From: Nocardioides litoris
GTDB lineage: Bacteria; Actinomycetota; Actinomycetes; Propionibacteriales; Nocardioidaceae
Reading direction: 5' to 3'
Assembly: GCF_006346315.1 (NCBI RefSeq)
Contig: NZ_VDMR01000002.1
Span: 186,001 to 250,000 of the forward strand
DNA length: 64,000 nucleotides
Position 1 is the stretch's first letter. Each line of letters begins with the position of its first letter. The translations under genes and the position numbers were made by a program. Shown piece by piece: positions 8,354 to 16,840 of the stretch. Below the pieces are notes generated by a model that searched no databases, had not been told where the DNA came from, and saw only the letters and a program-made list of their open reading frames with translations.

Positions 8354-9226
8354 TCAGAGCGCCGAGCGGAAGCGCACCGTGCCGGGCGTGAGCCGCAGGC
8401 CCTTGAGACCCGAGTGGCGCTGGGCGAAGGCCAGCTCGCGGGAGAGGTCGCCGAGGTTGTTGGAGCCGGCCAGCGGGGCCAGCACGACGGTCGACAGGGT
8501 GCCGACGGCCTTGCCGCCCGCGGTCATGAAGCCCGACCCGGAGTCGCCCGGGATGCCGGGGGTGAGGGTGTAGAGCGGGTGCGACCAGCCGCGGTCGGCC
8601 GCGTCGTCGCCGAGCCCCACGCCGTACTTGGGGGACAGGGCGGTGACGCCGGCGCGCAGGCTGGAGCTGCCGTAGCTGTAGACCTTCTCGCCGAGCCGGA
8701 CCCCGTTGGTGTCGATGCCGCTGGGGCCGCCGAAGTGGGGCACCGAGGGGTTGACCTTGCCGATGTCGCGCTTGTCGACCTTGACCAGCGCGAAGTCGTT
8801 GTAGGCGCACGCGTTGGGGTCGCGGGTGCCGAGGCGCCGCATCGTGGCCCAGGACGAGTAGGCGAGCGTGCCGCCGCCGAGGCGGGTGCCGCTGCTGACC
8901 GGGGTGCCGCCCCGCACGAACGTTACCCGGGTGCCGAGCGGCAGCGAGCGGGTCGAGCAGCCGTCGGTGTCGCTGGAGGAGCCCTGGCCCGCGCAGTGGG
9001 CGGCGTACCCCACGTAGACGCCGCCGCGCCGGTCGGTGAAGACGAAGTTGGCGGTGCACTGCGCCCCGGCGGTGTACATCTGCACCCCGGGCGTGATCGT
9101 GGCCCGCGCGGCGGGCGTCCAGGTCGTCCTGCGGCCCGCGGCCTGGCCGGGCGCGGGGGCGATGAGCAGCGAGGCGGCCGCGACGACGGCGGTGAGCACG
9201 GCGAGCAGGCGGGTACGGCGGGACAC
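8354..9226 (-). CDS. Secreted trypsin-like serine protease (S1 family)
   Basis: A 290-residue protein. A signal peptide (about 1-30, ending GQAAG) precedes a chymotrypsin-fold domain with His77 (GYAAHCAG), Asp144 (YNDFALVKV) and Ser229 (IPGDSGSGF), plus paired cysteines (C57/C78, C90/C140). This is the streptogrisin/S1E-like bacterial type without a long pro-region, so it may be made nearly mature. GTG at 9226 has a GGAGG ribosome site a few bases upstream, which decides this start over the ATG at 9283. It acts outside the cell; the substrate is unknown. Confidence 0.85.
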   Translation of the reverse strand: MSRRTRLLAVLTAVVAAASLLIAPAPGQAAGRRTTWTPAARATITPGVQMYTAGAQCTANFVFTDRRGGVYVGYAAHCAGQGSSSDTDGCSTRSLPLGTRVTFVRGGTPVSSGTRLGGGTLAYSSWATMRRLGTRDPNACAYNDFALVKVDKRDIGKVNPSVPHFGGPSGIDTNGVRLGEKVYSYGSSSLRAGVTALSPKYGVGLGDDAADRGWSHPLYTLTPGIPGDSGSGFMTAGGKAVGTLSTVVLAPLAGSNNLGDLSRELAFAQRHSGLKGLRLTPGTVRFRSAL

Positions 9227-9292
9227 GGGTCCTCCGGGGGTCGGGGTCGCTGCGTCCAACGAGGCCGACCCCGCTCGGGTCACGCCCCGCCG

Positions 9293-10639
9293 TCAGGGTC
9301 CCAGGACGTGGGACAGGTGGTCGTTGCCGAGCACCCGGTCGGGGTCGAGGCGGTCGCGCAGGGCCACGACCTCCTCGAAGCGCGGGTAGCGCTCGCGCAG
9401 GGTCGCGGCGTCGAGGGAGTGCAGCTTGCCCCAGTGCGGGCGGCCGCCGACGTCGGCGGCGATGGCCTCCAGCGTCGCGAAGTACGCCGCCCGGTCGGGG
9501 CTGCCCGGGGCGACGTGCACCGCGACGTACAGGGTGTCGCGACCCTCGGCCGTCGAGAGCGGCACGTCGTCGGCGGCCGCGACCCGCACCTCGACCGGCA
9601 CGGCGATCCGCCAGCGGCTGCGGCCGACCGCGGCCACCAGCTCGCGCAGCACGTCGAGGCCGTGCTCGCGCGGGACGGCGTACTCCATCTCCTCGAAGCG
9701 GACCCGGCGCTCAGAGGCGAAGACGCGGTGGGAGAGGTCGCTGAACTCGCGGTCGCCCAGCGCCGAGGCCGAGACCCGGGCGAGCGGACGCACCAGGCCG
9801 GGCACCCGGCGACCGGCGGCGACGACGGCGCCGAAGACGGTGTTGCTCAGCAGGTCGTCGTCCCACCAGGCGCGCCGGCGCGAGAGCGGGTGCAGGTCGT
9901 CGGTGCCGACGCGCGTGTTGTGCTTGGTGAGCACCCGGTCGGTGTGGGGGAACCAGTAGAACTCGACGTGGTCGGTGCGCGCGCAGTCGTCGTCGAAGCG
10001 CTCGAGCACCGCGTCGAGGGTCGAGCCCGCCTCGCGGGCGTGCAGCCCGAAGGCCGGCACGCACTGCAACGACACCGCCGTGACCACGCCGAGCGCGCCG
10101 AGGCCGACGCGGGCCGCGGCCAGCACGTCGGGGTGCTGGGTGGCCGAGCAGGTGAGCAGGGTGCCGTCGGGCAGGGCGAGCTCGAGCCCGACCACCTGGG
10201 TGGCCAGGCCGCCGTACGTCGCGCCGGTGCCGTGCGTGCCCGTGCTGATCGCGCCCGCGACGGTCTGGGCGTCGATGTCGCCGAGGTTGGTCAGGGCCAG
10301 GCCGAGGGAGGCGAGGGTGTGGTTGAGCGCCCGGAGCGTGGTGCCGGCGCCGACCGTGACGACGCCGGTGGTCAGGTCGGCGCGCAGCACCCGGTCGAGC
10401 CGGTCGAGCCGCAGCTGCACGTCGACCGGAGCACCGATGGCGGTGAAGGAGTGCCCGCTGCCGATCGGCCGGACCCGCCGCCCGGTCTCGGCGGCCCGGC
10501 GCAGCACCGCGGCGACCTCGGCGGCGCTGCCCGGGGTGAGGACCTCGACGTCCGCGACGCGCTGGTTGCCCGCCCAGTTGCGCCACGTGGTGCGGGTGGC
10601 TTGACTCGCGGACGTGGGTGAGGACGAGAGCGCGGTCAT
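9293..10639 (-). CDS. FAD-linked sugar-1,4-lactone oxidase (D-arabinono/L-gulono type)
   Basis: A 448-residue flavoprotein of the vanillyl-alcohol-oxidase fold. The FAD-binding region has IGSGHSFT (His is the usual covalent flavin site) and GTHGTG. The C-terminal substrate domain ends with the HWGK motif (GGRPHWGKLHSL) that marks aldonolactone oxidases. Expected reaction: oxidation of a sugar lactone with oxygen or another acceptor. ATG at 10639 overlaps the ATG of the divergent gene (the two starts share the CATG at 10637-10640). The pairing with a fold-III PLP enzyme is, from memory, recurrent in actinobacteria, but no pathway is established by sequence. Confidence 0.82.
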   Translation of the reverse strand: MTALSSSPTSASQATRTTWRNWAGNQRVADVEVLTPGSAAEVAAVLRRAAETGRRVRPIGSGHSFTAIGAPVDVQLRLDRLDRVLRADLTTGVVTVGAGTTLRALNHTLASLGLALTNLGDIDAQTVAGAISTGTHGTGATYGGLATQVVGLELALPDGTLLTCSATQHPDVLAAARVGLGALGVVTAVSLQCVPAFGLHAREAGSTLDAVLERFDDDCARTDHVEFYWFPHTDRVLTKHNTRVGTDDLHPLSRRRAWWDDDLLSNTVFGAVVAAGRRVPGLVRPLARVSASALGDREFSDLSHRVFASERRVRFEEMEYAVPREHGLDVLRELVAAVGRSRWRIAVPVEVRVAAADDVPLSTAEGRDTLYVAVHVAPGSPDRAAYFATLEAIAADVGGRPHWGKLHSLDAATLRERYPRFEEVVALRDRLDPDRVLGNDHLSHVLGP

Positions 10640-11855
10640 GACCGACCAGCATGCCCGTCTCGAGCGCGCGACGCAGCACCTCGACTCCCCCGTCGCCGTC
10701 GTCGACCTCGCGGCGTACGACGCCAACGCGGCCGACCTTGAGCGCCGGGCCGCGGGCACGCCGATCCGGGTCGCCAGCAAGTCGGTGCGGTGCCGCACGC
10801 TGCTCGACCGGGTGCTCGACCGGCCGGGGTGGGCGGGGGTGCTGGCGTTCACGCTCGGCGAGGCGCTGTGGCTGGCCGAGGAGCACGAGGACGTCGTCGT
10901 CGGCTACCCGAGCGCCGAGCGGGCCGCGCTCCGGGCGCTGGCCGCCGACCCGGTGCTGCTGGAGCGGGTGACGCTCATGGTCGACTCGACCGAGTCGCTC
11001 GACCTGGTGCGCGCGGCCACCGCTGGCGCCGAGCTGCCGGTGCGGGTCTGCCTCGACCTCGACGCCTCGCTGCGGCTGCTCGCCGGCCGGGTGCACCTCG
11101 GCCCGCGCCGCTCCCCCGTGCACGACGTCGCCGAGGCGGTCGCGCTGGCGCGGGCGGTCGTCGACGACCCGGCCTTCCTGCTCGCCGGGCTGATGGCCTA
11201 CGAGGGCCAGGTGGCCGGGCTGCAGGACCGCGGCCGTGGGGTCCTCGGGGCGCTGCGGGGCGTCGCCGTGCGTCGGGTGAAGGCGCTGTCGGTGGGCGAG
11301 CTGGCCTCGCGGCGGGCGGAGGTCGTCGCGGCGGTGCGGGCCGTCGCGGACGAGGCCGGTCTCGACCTCGAGCTCGTCAACGGCGGCGGCACCGGCTCGC
11401 TCGAGACGACCGCGGCCGAGCCGGCGGTCACCGAGGTCGCGGCCGGCTCCGGCCTGCTCGCGCCCGCCCTCTTCGACGGGTACGACGCCTTCTCACCGAC
11501 CCCGGCCGCCTTCTTCGGCCTGGCGGTGACCCGGCGGCCCGGCCCCGGGCTGGTCACCGTCGCCGGGGGTGGCTGGGTGGCCTCCGGCCCCGCCGGCGCC
11601 GACCGGCTCCCGGTGCCGACGTACCCCGCGGGGCTGGCGCTGCTCGGCGCCGAGGGCGCGGGCGAGGTGCAGACGCCGCTGCGGGGGCGCGCGGCCGACG
11701 GGCTCGCGCTGGGCGGCCGGGTGTGGTTCCGCCACGCCAAGGCCGGCGAGCTCGGCGAGCGGGTCGACGTGCTGCACCTCGTCGGGGGGCCCGGCGGCGA
11801 CGAGGTCGTCGACGTGGTGCCGACGTACCGGGGCGAGGGCCGCACGTTCCTCTGA
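10638..11855 (+). CDS. Fold-type III PLP enzyme (D-threonine aldolase/amino acid deaminase-like)
   Basis: A 405-residue protein with an alanine-racemase-type barrel. It opens with SPVAVVDLAAYDAN, has the PLP lysine in RVASKSVRC and the barrel motifs GLMAYEGQVAG and VNGGGTGS, and ends in a beta domain (ADGLALGGRVWFRHAKAGE) carrying the usual metal-binding His of D-threonine aldolase relatives. Probable role: breakdown of a beta-hydroxy or other D-amino acid. ATG at 10638 is preceded by only a weak GAG element. An in-frame GTG at 10614 would place the start inside the neighbour. The gene diverges from the lactone oxidase. Confidence 0.75.
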   Translation: MTDQHARLERATQHLDSPVAVVDLAAYDANAADLERRAAGTPIRVASKSVRCRTLLDRVLDRPGWAGVLAFTLGEALWLAEEHEDVVVGYPSAERAALRALAADPVLLERVTLMVDSTESLDLVRAATAGAELPVRVCLDLDASLRLLAGRVHLGPRRSPVHDVAEAVALARAVVDDPAFLLAGLMAYEGQVAGLQDRGRGVLGALRGVAVRRVKALSVGELASRRAEVVAAVRAVADEAGLDLELVNGGGTGSLETTAAEPAVTEVAAGSGLLAPALFDGYDAFSPTPAAFFGLAVTRRPGPGLVTVAGGGWVASGPAGADRLPVPTYPAGLALLGAEGAGEVQTPLRGRAADGLALGGRVWFRHAKAGELGERVDVLHLVGGPGGDEVVDVVPTYRGEGRTFL

Positions 11856-12007
11856 CCCGGTGGGTGCGGTCGTGCGGTCGCGCCCGACCCCACGGTGGTC
11901 GAGGGAGGACGGAGTCCTGTCCCGAGACCAGGTGACCGCAGCCGTTCGCCGGAAGTTACCCACCGAGGTGGTCGACCCTGTCGGTGGCGTCGTGTTGTCT
12001 GGACCGC

Positions 12008-13330
12008 ATGACAGTCCAGACCCCCGCCGACTGGCGGCCCACCGACTGGGACCCGAGCTCCCTCGTCGAGCGGTACGACGCGGTGCGCGCCCACACCGAG
12101 CGCCTCGCGGCGCCGCTCTCCCCCGAGGACCAGACGGTCCAGTCGATGCCCGACGTCTCCCCGACCAAGTGGCACCGCGCGCACGTCACCTGGTTCTTCG
12201 AGACCTTCCTGCTGGCCGACCACGAGGTCGGCTTTTCGCCTTTCCAGGACCAGTACTGGTTCCTCTTCAACAGCTACTACGAGACCCTCGGCCCGCGCTA
12301 CAGCCGGGCCGACCGCGGTCTGATCACCCGCCCCGGCGTCCACGAGGTCGGCGACTACCGCCGCAACGTCGACGACCGGGTGCGCGACCTCGTCTCCGCG
12401 CTCGACCACGGCACACTCGAGAAGCTCGCGGCCACGATCGAGCTCGGGTTCCACCACGAGCAGCAGCACCAGGAGCTGCTCCTCATGGACATCAAGCACG
12501 TGCTCTCCCGCAACCCGCTCCAACCGGTCTACGCCGGCCGCCCGGCGTCGTACGCCGGACCGGGCGTGCCCGACGAGCTGGGCTGGGTCGAGGTCGAGGG
12601 CGGCCTGGTGGAGGTCGGGCACGACCCGGTCACCGAGGGCGTGCCGGTCGACTTCTGCTTCGACAACGAGCTGCCCCGCCACAAGCAGTGGCTCGAGCCC
12701 TACCGGCTCGCCGACCGCCTGGTGACCAACGGCGAGTGGCTCGACTTCGTCGCCGACGGCGGCTACCGGCGCCACGAGCTGTGGCTCTCCGACGGGTGGT
12801 CGCGGGTCAACGCCGAGGGCTGGCAGGCGCCCCTCTACTGGACCGAGCACGACGGCACCTGGCTCGAGCACACCCTGCACGGCACCTGGCCGGTCGACCG
12901 CGGGGCGCCGGTGTGCCACGTGAGCTTCTACGAGGCCGACGCGTTCGCCACCTGGGCCGGCAAGCGGCTGCCCACCGAGGGCGAGTGGGAGCACGCGGTC
13001 GTCTCGACCGGCGCCACGCCCACGGCCGCCCCCGACGGCACGTTCCACCCCGAGGCCGCCGGCCCGTCGACCGGCGGGCTGCGCCAGGTCGGCGGCGGCT
13101 GCTGGGAGTGGACGCAGTCGGCCTACCACCCCTACCCGGGGTTCCACCCGCCCGCCGGCGCGATCGGCGAGTACAACGGCAAGTTCATGTCCGGCCAGAT
13201 GGTGCTGCGCGGCGGTTGCGCGCTCACCTCCCCCGGCCACGCCCGCACCACCTACCGCAACTTCTTCCCGCACGCCTCCCGCTGGGCGGTCTCCGGCGTG
13301 CGCCTGGCCGATGGAGGCTCCCCGCAGTGA
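12008..13330 (+). CDS. egtB: Ergothioneine sulfoxide synthase EgtB
   Basis: A 440-residue non-haem iron enzyme. The N-terminal DinB-like four-helix domain gives the iron ligands: His59 (WHRAHVTWF) and the His150/His154 pair (FHHEQQHQE). The C-terminal formylglycine-generating-enzyme-like domain (about 195-440) has RLPTEGEWEHA and a closing LRGGCAL...RNFFPHASRW. It joins a thiol to the imidazole C2 of trimethylhistidine and forms the sulfoxide. A Tyr-Tyr pair (90/91, FNSYYETLG) sits between the iron ligands, a feature I associate with cysteine-using type II enzymes. Translationally coupled to egtD (GTGA overlap). No egtA or egtC lies nearby. Confidence 0.93.
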   Translation: MTVQTPADWRPTDWDPSSLVERYDAVRAHTERLAAPLSPEDQTVQSMPDVSPTKWHRAHVTWFFETFLLADHEVGFSPFQDQYWFLFNSYYETLGPRYSRADRGLITRPGVHEVGDYRRNVDDRVRDLVSALDHGTLEKLAATIELGFHHEQQHQELLLMDIKHVLSRNPLQPVYAGRPASYAGPGVPDELGWVEVEGGLVEVGHDPVTEGVPVDFCFDNELPRHKQWLEPYRLADRLVTNGEWLDFVADGGYRRHELWLSDGWSRVNAEGWQAPLYWTEHDGTWLEHTLHGTWPVDRGAPVCHVSFYEADAFATWAGKRLPTEGEWEHAVVSTGATPTAAPDGTFHPEAAGPSTGGLRQVGGGCWEWTQSAYHPYPGFHPPAGAIGEYNGKFMSGQMVLRGGCALTSPGHARTTYRNFFPHASRWAVSGVRLADGGSPQ

Positions 13331-14316
13331 CCGAACCGACCGCACCCACGGTGTCCGTGCTCATCGACCCCGACTGGGCGTCGGGCTCGCTCGTCGACGA
13401 CGTACGCCGGGGGCTGGGCTCGCGCCCGCTGCGGCTGCCCCCCAAGTGGCTCTACGACGACGAGGGGTCGCGGCTGTTCGACGAGATCACCCGGCTCCCG
13501 GAGTACTACCCCACCGAGGCCGAGCGCGCCGTCCTCGCCGCGCACGCCGGCGACGTCGTGGCGGCCAGCGGGGCGACCACGGTCGTCGAGCTCGGCTCGG
13601 GCACCAGCGACAAGACCCGCACCCTGCTCGACGCGTTCGCCGCCGCCGACCGGCTGCGGCGGTTCGTGCCGGTCGACGTCTCCGAGCAGACGCTGCGCGA
13701 CGCCGCCGACATGCTCGCCGAGCGCTACCCCGGCCTCGCGGTCGAGGCCGTCGTCGGCGACTTCACCCTGCACCTGCAGCACCTGCCGGCCAACGAGCCG
13801 GGCGAGCGGCGGCTGGTGGCGTTCCTGGGCGGCACCATCGGCAACCTGTACGTCGAGGAGCGGGCCGCGTTCCTCGGCGCGCTCGCCGACTCCCTCGAGC
13901 CCGGCGACTCCCTGCTGCTCGGCACCGACCTGGTCAAGCCGGCCGACCGGCTGGTCGCGGCCTACCACGACTCCCAGGGCATCACCGAGCAGTTCGTGCG
14001 CAACAGCCTGGTCGTGCTCAACCGCGAGCTCGGCGCCGACTTCGACCCCGGCGCCTTCTCCTACGTGCCCTTCTGGGACGGCGGCCTGGAGCGGATGGAC
14101 CTCCGCCTGCGCGCCGACACGCCCCAGCACGTGCGCATCCCCGGCGCCGACCTCGAGGTCGACCTCGGGCTGGGCGAGGAGATCCAGGTCGAGATCTCCT
14201 CCAAGTTCCGCCCCGCCGGCATCCGCGACGAGCTCGCCGCCGCCGGCTTCGAGACCGTCGAGCTCTACACCGATCCCGCAGGCGACTTCGGCGTCACGCT
14301 CGCCCGCCTGACCTGA
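13327..14316 (+). CDS. egtD: L-histidine N-alpha-methyltransferase EgtD
   Basis: A 329-residue S-adenosylmethionine-dependent methyltransferase (DUF2260/EgtD family). It opens with the family signature LPPKWLYDDEGSRLFDEIT and LPEYYPTEAE. The SAM site is VVELGSGTSDKTRTLL, followed by FLGGTIGNL and the C-terminal histidine-binding region (EISSKFRP). It trimethylates histidine to hercynine, the substrate of EgtB. GTG at 13327 overlaps the egtB stop. Length and motifs are complete. Confidence 0.95.
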   Translation: MTEPTAPTVSVLIDPDWASGSLVDDVRRGLGSRPLRLPPKWLYDDEGSRLFDEITRLPEYYPTEAERAVLAAHAGDVVAASGATTVVELGSGTSDKTRTLLDAFAAADRLRRFVPVDVSEQTLRDAADMLAERYPGLAVEAVVGDFTLHLQHLPANEPGERRLVAFLGGTIGNLYVEERAAFLGALADSLEPGDSLLLGTDLVKPADRLVAAYHDSQGITEQFVRNSLVVLNRELGADFDPGAFSYVPFWDGGLERMDLRLRADTPQHVRIPGADLEVDLGLGEEIQVEISSKFRPAGIRDELAAAGFETVELYTDPAGDFGVTLARLT

Positions 14317-14343
14317 CCGCCCGCTGGCCCGTCGTCACTCCGG

Positions 14344-14550
14344 CCCCAGGAGTCGTGCGGAACCCCCGGCTGACCGGGGTTTCCTCCACCTGGGCAGGGA
14401 GTCCTGCCGCTTGACGGGCATTGCAACCCCTGACAAGCGCAGGAAACCCCTGGCCAGCTCGACCGGCGTCCGGCAGCACACCGGTGGCGCGCCACACCAG
14501 CCCCAGGCGTGCTGGGGAATCCCCGGCTGACCGGGTGTTCCTGCACCTTG
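14344..14550. repeat. Intergenic pair of about 50-bp hairpin repeats (locus A)
   Basis: Two copies (14344-14393 and 14501-14550) match at about 41 of 50 positions and share an invariant core CCCCGGCTGACCGGG that can form a hairpin. Between them lies a looser segment (TTGCAACCCC and TGACAAGCGC at 14421-14440). No reading frame fits. The layout resembles the hairpin array at 32456-32533, suggesting a dispersed repeat family. It lies between the convergent egtD and a small minus-strand gene. Confidence 0.65.
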
Positions 14551-14574
14551 CGCGGGTTCTTCCCCCGCGAGCGC

Positions 14575-14606
14575 GCTGACCCGTCGTAGATCGACGACGG
14601 GTCAGC
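14575..14606. terminator. Strong bidirectional hairpin terminator
   Basis: A perfect 13-bp stem (GCTGACCCGTCGT with ACGACGGGTCAGC) closes a 6-base loop. It lies between convergent transcripts and overlaps the stop of the small minus-strand ORF. There is no long T-run, which is normal for high-GC actinobacteria. Confidence 0.8.
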
Positions 14607-14766
14607 GGGACCCGGGGTCCTCGGCGCCGGGCTCGGGGTCCGGGTCGCTGCCGGGGGTGTCGTCGTCGGGGTCGACGTACGCCGGCGGCTGGCCGTCGGG
14701 GGTCGGCGGCTCGGCGTCCTGGTCGTGCTCGGGGTCGGGTGCGGGGTCGGGCGCGGAGGTCGTCAT
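14602..14766 (-). CDS. Small acidic Pro/Asp-rich protein (54 aa)
   Basis: ATG at 14766 to TGA at 14602 encodes 54 residues, almost all Asp, Glu, Pro, Gly and Ala (MTTSAPDPAPDPEHD to GAEDPGSR). It starts 27 bases after the stop of the upstream desulfurase-like gene in the same direction, and the terminator covers its stop codon. A GGGTGGG run lies directly before the ATG. Probably unstructured; no function can be inferred. It could also be a non-coding tail of the operon. Confidence 0.5.
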   Translation of the reverse strand: MTTSAPDPAPDPEHDQDAEPPTPDGQPPAYVDPDDDTPGSDPDPEPGAEDPGSR

Positions 14767-14793
14767 CCCACCCGGTGCCCGATGGCGGCGCGC

Positions 14794-15963
14794 TCAGCCC
14801 AGGGCGGCGAGTCCCTCCAGCAGCCGGTCGACGTCGGAGGTGTCGGTGTAGGCGGCCAGGCCGACCCGCACGCCGCCCTCGTCGCCGAGCCCGGCGTGCC
14901 GGGAGGCCTCGATGGCGTAGAAGCTGCCGGCCGGCGCGAGCACCCCGGCGCCGGCGAGGGCGACCCGCACGCCCTCGGGCTGCAGGCCGTCGACGTGGAG
15001 CAGCAGGGTCGGGGTGCGGCGGGCCGGGGTGCCGTGGACGTGCACGTGCGGCAGCCGGTCGAGCCCCTCGAGCAGGCGGGCGAGCAGGGCCTCCTCGTGG
15101 GCGGCGACCGCCGCCATGCCCCCGAGGCCCTCGACGAACTCCACGGCGGCGCGGACGCCGGCCAGCAGCTCGTAGGGCAGCGTGCCGAGCTCGAACCGCT
15201 CCGGCACCGCGTCGCTGGAGGGCAGCAGCTTGCCGGGGCGCAGCGAGTCGAGCAGCGCGGGGTCGGCGGCGAGGACGCCGAGGTGCGGCCCGAAGAACTT
15301 GTACGGCGAGCAGGTGACCAGGTCGGCGCCGAGCTCGGCCACGCCGACGGGCTGGTGGGCGGCCAGGTGCACGGCGTCGACGTGGACCAACGCCCCGACC
15401 GCGTGCGCGGCGTCGGCCACGGCCCGCACGTCGGGCCTGGTGCCGAAGAGGTTGGAGGCCCCGGTGACCGCGACGAGCCGGGTGCGGTCGGACAGCACGC
15501 TCGTCACGTCGTCGAGCTCGGTGGTCACCGGGTCGAAGCCCAGCCAGCGCACCGTCGCCCCGACCGCCTCGGCGGCCAGCACCCACGGCCGCACGTCGGC
15601 GTCGTGGTCGAGCCGGGTCACCACGACCTCGTCGCCCGGACCCCAGTCCGCAGCCAGGGTGCGGGCGAGGTCGAAGGCGATCGCCGTCATGGAGCGGCCG
15701 AAGGCGATGCCCGCGGGGTCGGCGCCGAGGAAGCGGCCCATGGCTCCCCGGGCCCCGGCCACGACGGCCTCGGTCGCCCGCTCCGGCGCGGTCAGCGACC
15801 CGCGCTGGCACATCCCCGCCGTCATCGCCGCGGCCACGGCGTCGGCCACGACCTGCGGCACCAGCGACCCGCCCGGCCCGTCGAACCGGGCCAGCCCGGC
15901 CGACGGGCCCGCCGTCAGGGCCGGGAAGGCGGCGCGCACCGCCGCGACGTCGTACGTGCTCAT
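14794..15963 (-). CDS. Cysteine-desulfurase-like class V PLP enzyme
   Basis: A 389-residue fold-I PLP enzyme. Motifs include [27 protein letters not shown] (the His that stacks on the cofactor) and the PLP lysine in [13 protein letters not shown]. It resembles the VC1184-type branch of class V aminotransferases, whose members act on sulfur or are uncharacterised. Its nearness to egtBD invites an EgtE role (C-S lyase releasing ergothioneine), but it is on the opposite strand and in a unit with a HAD phosphatase, so this is only a possibility. ATG at 15963 overlaps the HAD stop (ATGA). Confidence 0.75.
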   Translation of the reverse strand: MSTYDVAAVRAAFPALTAGPSAGLARFDGPGGSLVPQVVADAVAAAMTAGMCQRGSLTAPERATEAVVAGARGAMGRFLGADPAGIAFGRSMTAIAFDLARTLAADWGPGDEVVVTRLDHDADVRPWVLAAEAVGATVRWLGFDPVTTELDDVTSVLSDRTRLVAVTGASNLFGTRPDVRAVADAAHAVGALVHVDAVHLAAHQPVGVAELGADLVTCSPYKFFGPHLGVLAADPALLDSLRPGKLLPSSDAVPERFELGTLPYELLAGVRAAVEFVEGLGGMAAVAAHEEALLARLLEGLDRLPHVHVHGTPARRTPTLLLHVDGLQPEGVRVALAGAGVLAPAGSFYAIEASRHAGLGDEGGVRVGLAAYTDTSDVDRLLEGLAALG

Positions 15964-16769
15964 GCCTGCTGCTCCTCGTGCTTGACCAGCGCGACCAGGT
16001 CGGCGATCGAGTCGACGACCTCGGTGGGCCGGTAGGGGAACCGCTCGACCTGCTCGGGCCGGGTCGAGCCGGTGGTGACGAGCACCGTGCGCAGGCCGGC
16101 CTCGAGCCCGCTGATGATGTCGGTGTCCATCCGGTCCCCGATCATCACCGTCGACTCCGAGTGCGCGTCGATGCGGTTGAGCGCGCTGCGCATCATCAGC
16201 GGGTTGGGCTTGCCGACGAAGTACGGCGTCCGCCCGGTCGCCGTGCTCATCAGTGCGGCCACCGAGCCGGTGGCCGGCAGCATGCCCTGCTGGCTCGGCC
16301 CGCTCGGGTCGGGGTTGGTGGCGATGAACCGGGCCCCGCCGTCGATGAGCCGGATGGCCCGGGTGATCGCCTCGAACGAGTAGGTGCGGGTCTCCCCCAG
16401 CACCACGTAGTCGGGGTCGCGATCGGTCATGACGTAGCCGATGTCGTGCAGCGCCGTGGTCAGCCCCGCCTCCCCCACGACGTACGCCGTGCCGTGCGGT
16501 CGCTGGTCGGCGAGGAACTGTGCGGTGGCCAGCGCCGAGGTCCAGATGGCCTCCTCGGGCACGTCGATGCCGCTGCCGAGCAGGCGGGCGCGGAGGTCGC
16601 GCGGGGTGAAGATCGAGTTGTTGGTGAGCACCAGGAAGCGGCGACCGGACGCCTTGAGCGCCTCGACGAACTCCGTCGCCCCGGGGATCGGCACCTCCTC
16701 GTGCACGAGGACGCCGTCCATGTCGGTGAGCCAGGTGTGGACGGGCTTGCCCGTCAGGTGCGCGGTCAC
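15960..16769 (-). CDS. HAD-IIA family sugar phosphatase (NagD-like)
   Basis: A 269-residue HAD hydrolase of the NagD/p-nitrophenylphosphatase type. Motif I is TDMDGVL, motif II LVLTNNS, motif III near FVGKPNPLM and motif [12 protein letters not shown], with a C2-type cap between II and III. It hydrolyses small phosphorylated metabolites in the cytoplasm; the family is promiscuous. GTG at 16769 is preferred because upstream in-frame sequence shadows the aldo/keto reductase. Translationally coupled to the downstream PLP enzyme. Confidence 0.88.
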   Translation of the reverse strand: MTAHLTGKPVHTWLTDMDGVLVHEEVPIPGATEFVEALKASGRRFLVLTNNSIFTPRDLRARLLGSGIDVPEEAIWTSALATAQFLADQRPHGTAYVVGEAGLTTALHDIGYVMTDRDPDYVVLGETRTYSFEAITRAIRLIDGGARFIATNPDPSGPSQQGMLPATGSVAALMSTATGRTPYFVGKPNPLMMRSALNRIDAHSESTVMIGDRMDTDIISGLEAGLRTVLVTTGSTRPEQVERFPYRPTEVVDSIADLVALVKHEEQQA

Positions 16770-16840
16770 GGGTCCAGTCTGCCGCCCCCGCGGCCGGTGC
16801 CCGTCGTGGCCCGGGCGGGGGCGGCCGACCCGCCGAGGCC

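Noticed and set aside
14421-14440. Seventh member of the direct-repeat regulon (TTGCAACCCC and TGACAAGCGC)
   Set aside because: Spacing is 10 rather than 11, and no gene starts downstream on the same strand. It is better seen as part of repeat locus A.
14794-15963. Assignment of the PLP enzyme as EgtE
   Set aside because: It lies on the opposite strand from egtBD, beyond repeats and a terminator, and in a coupled unit with a HAD phosphatase. Its motifs fit the general cysteine-desulfurase-like class, so the name is not justified.
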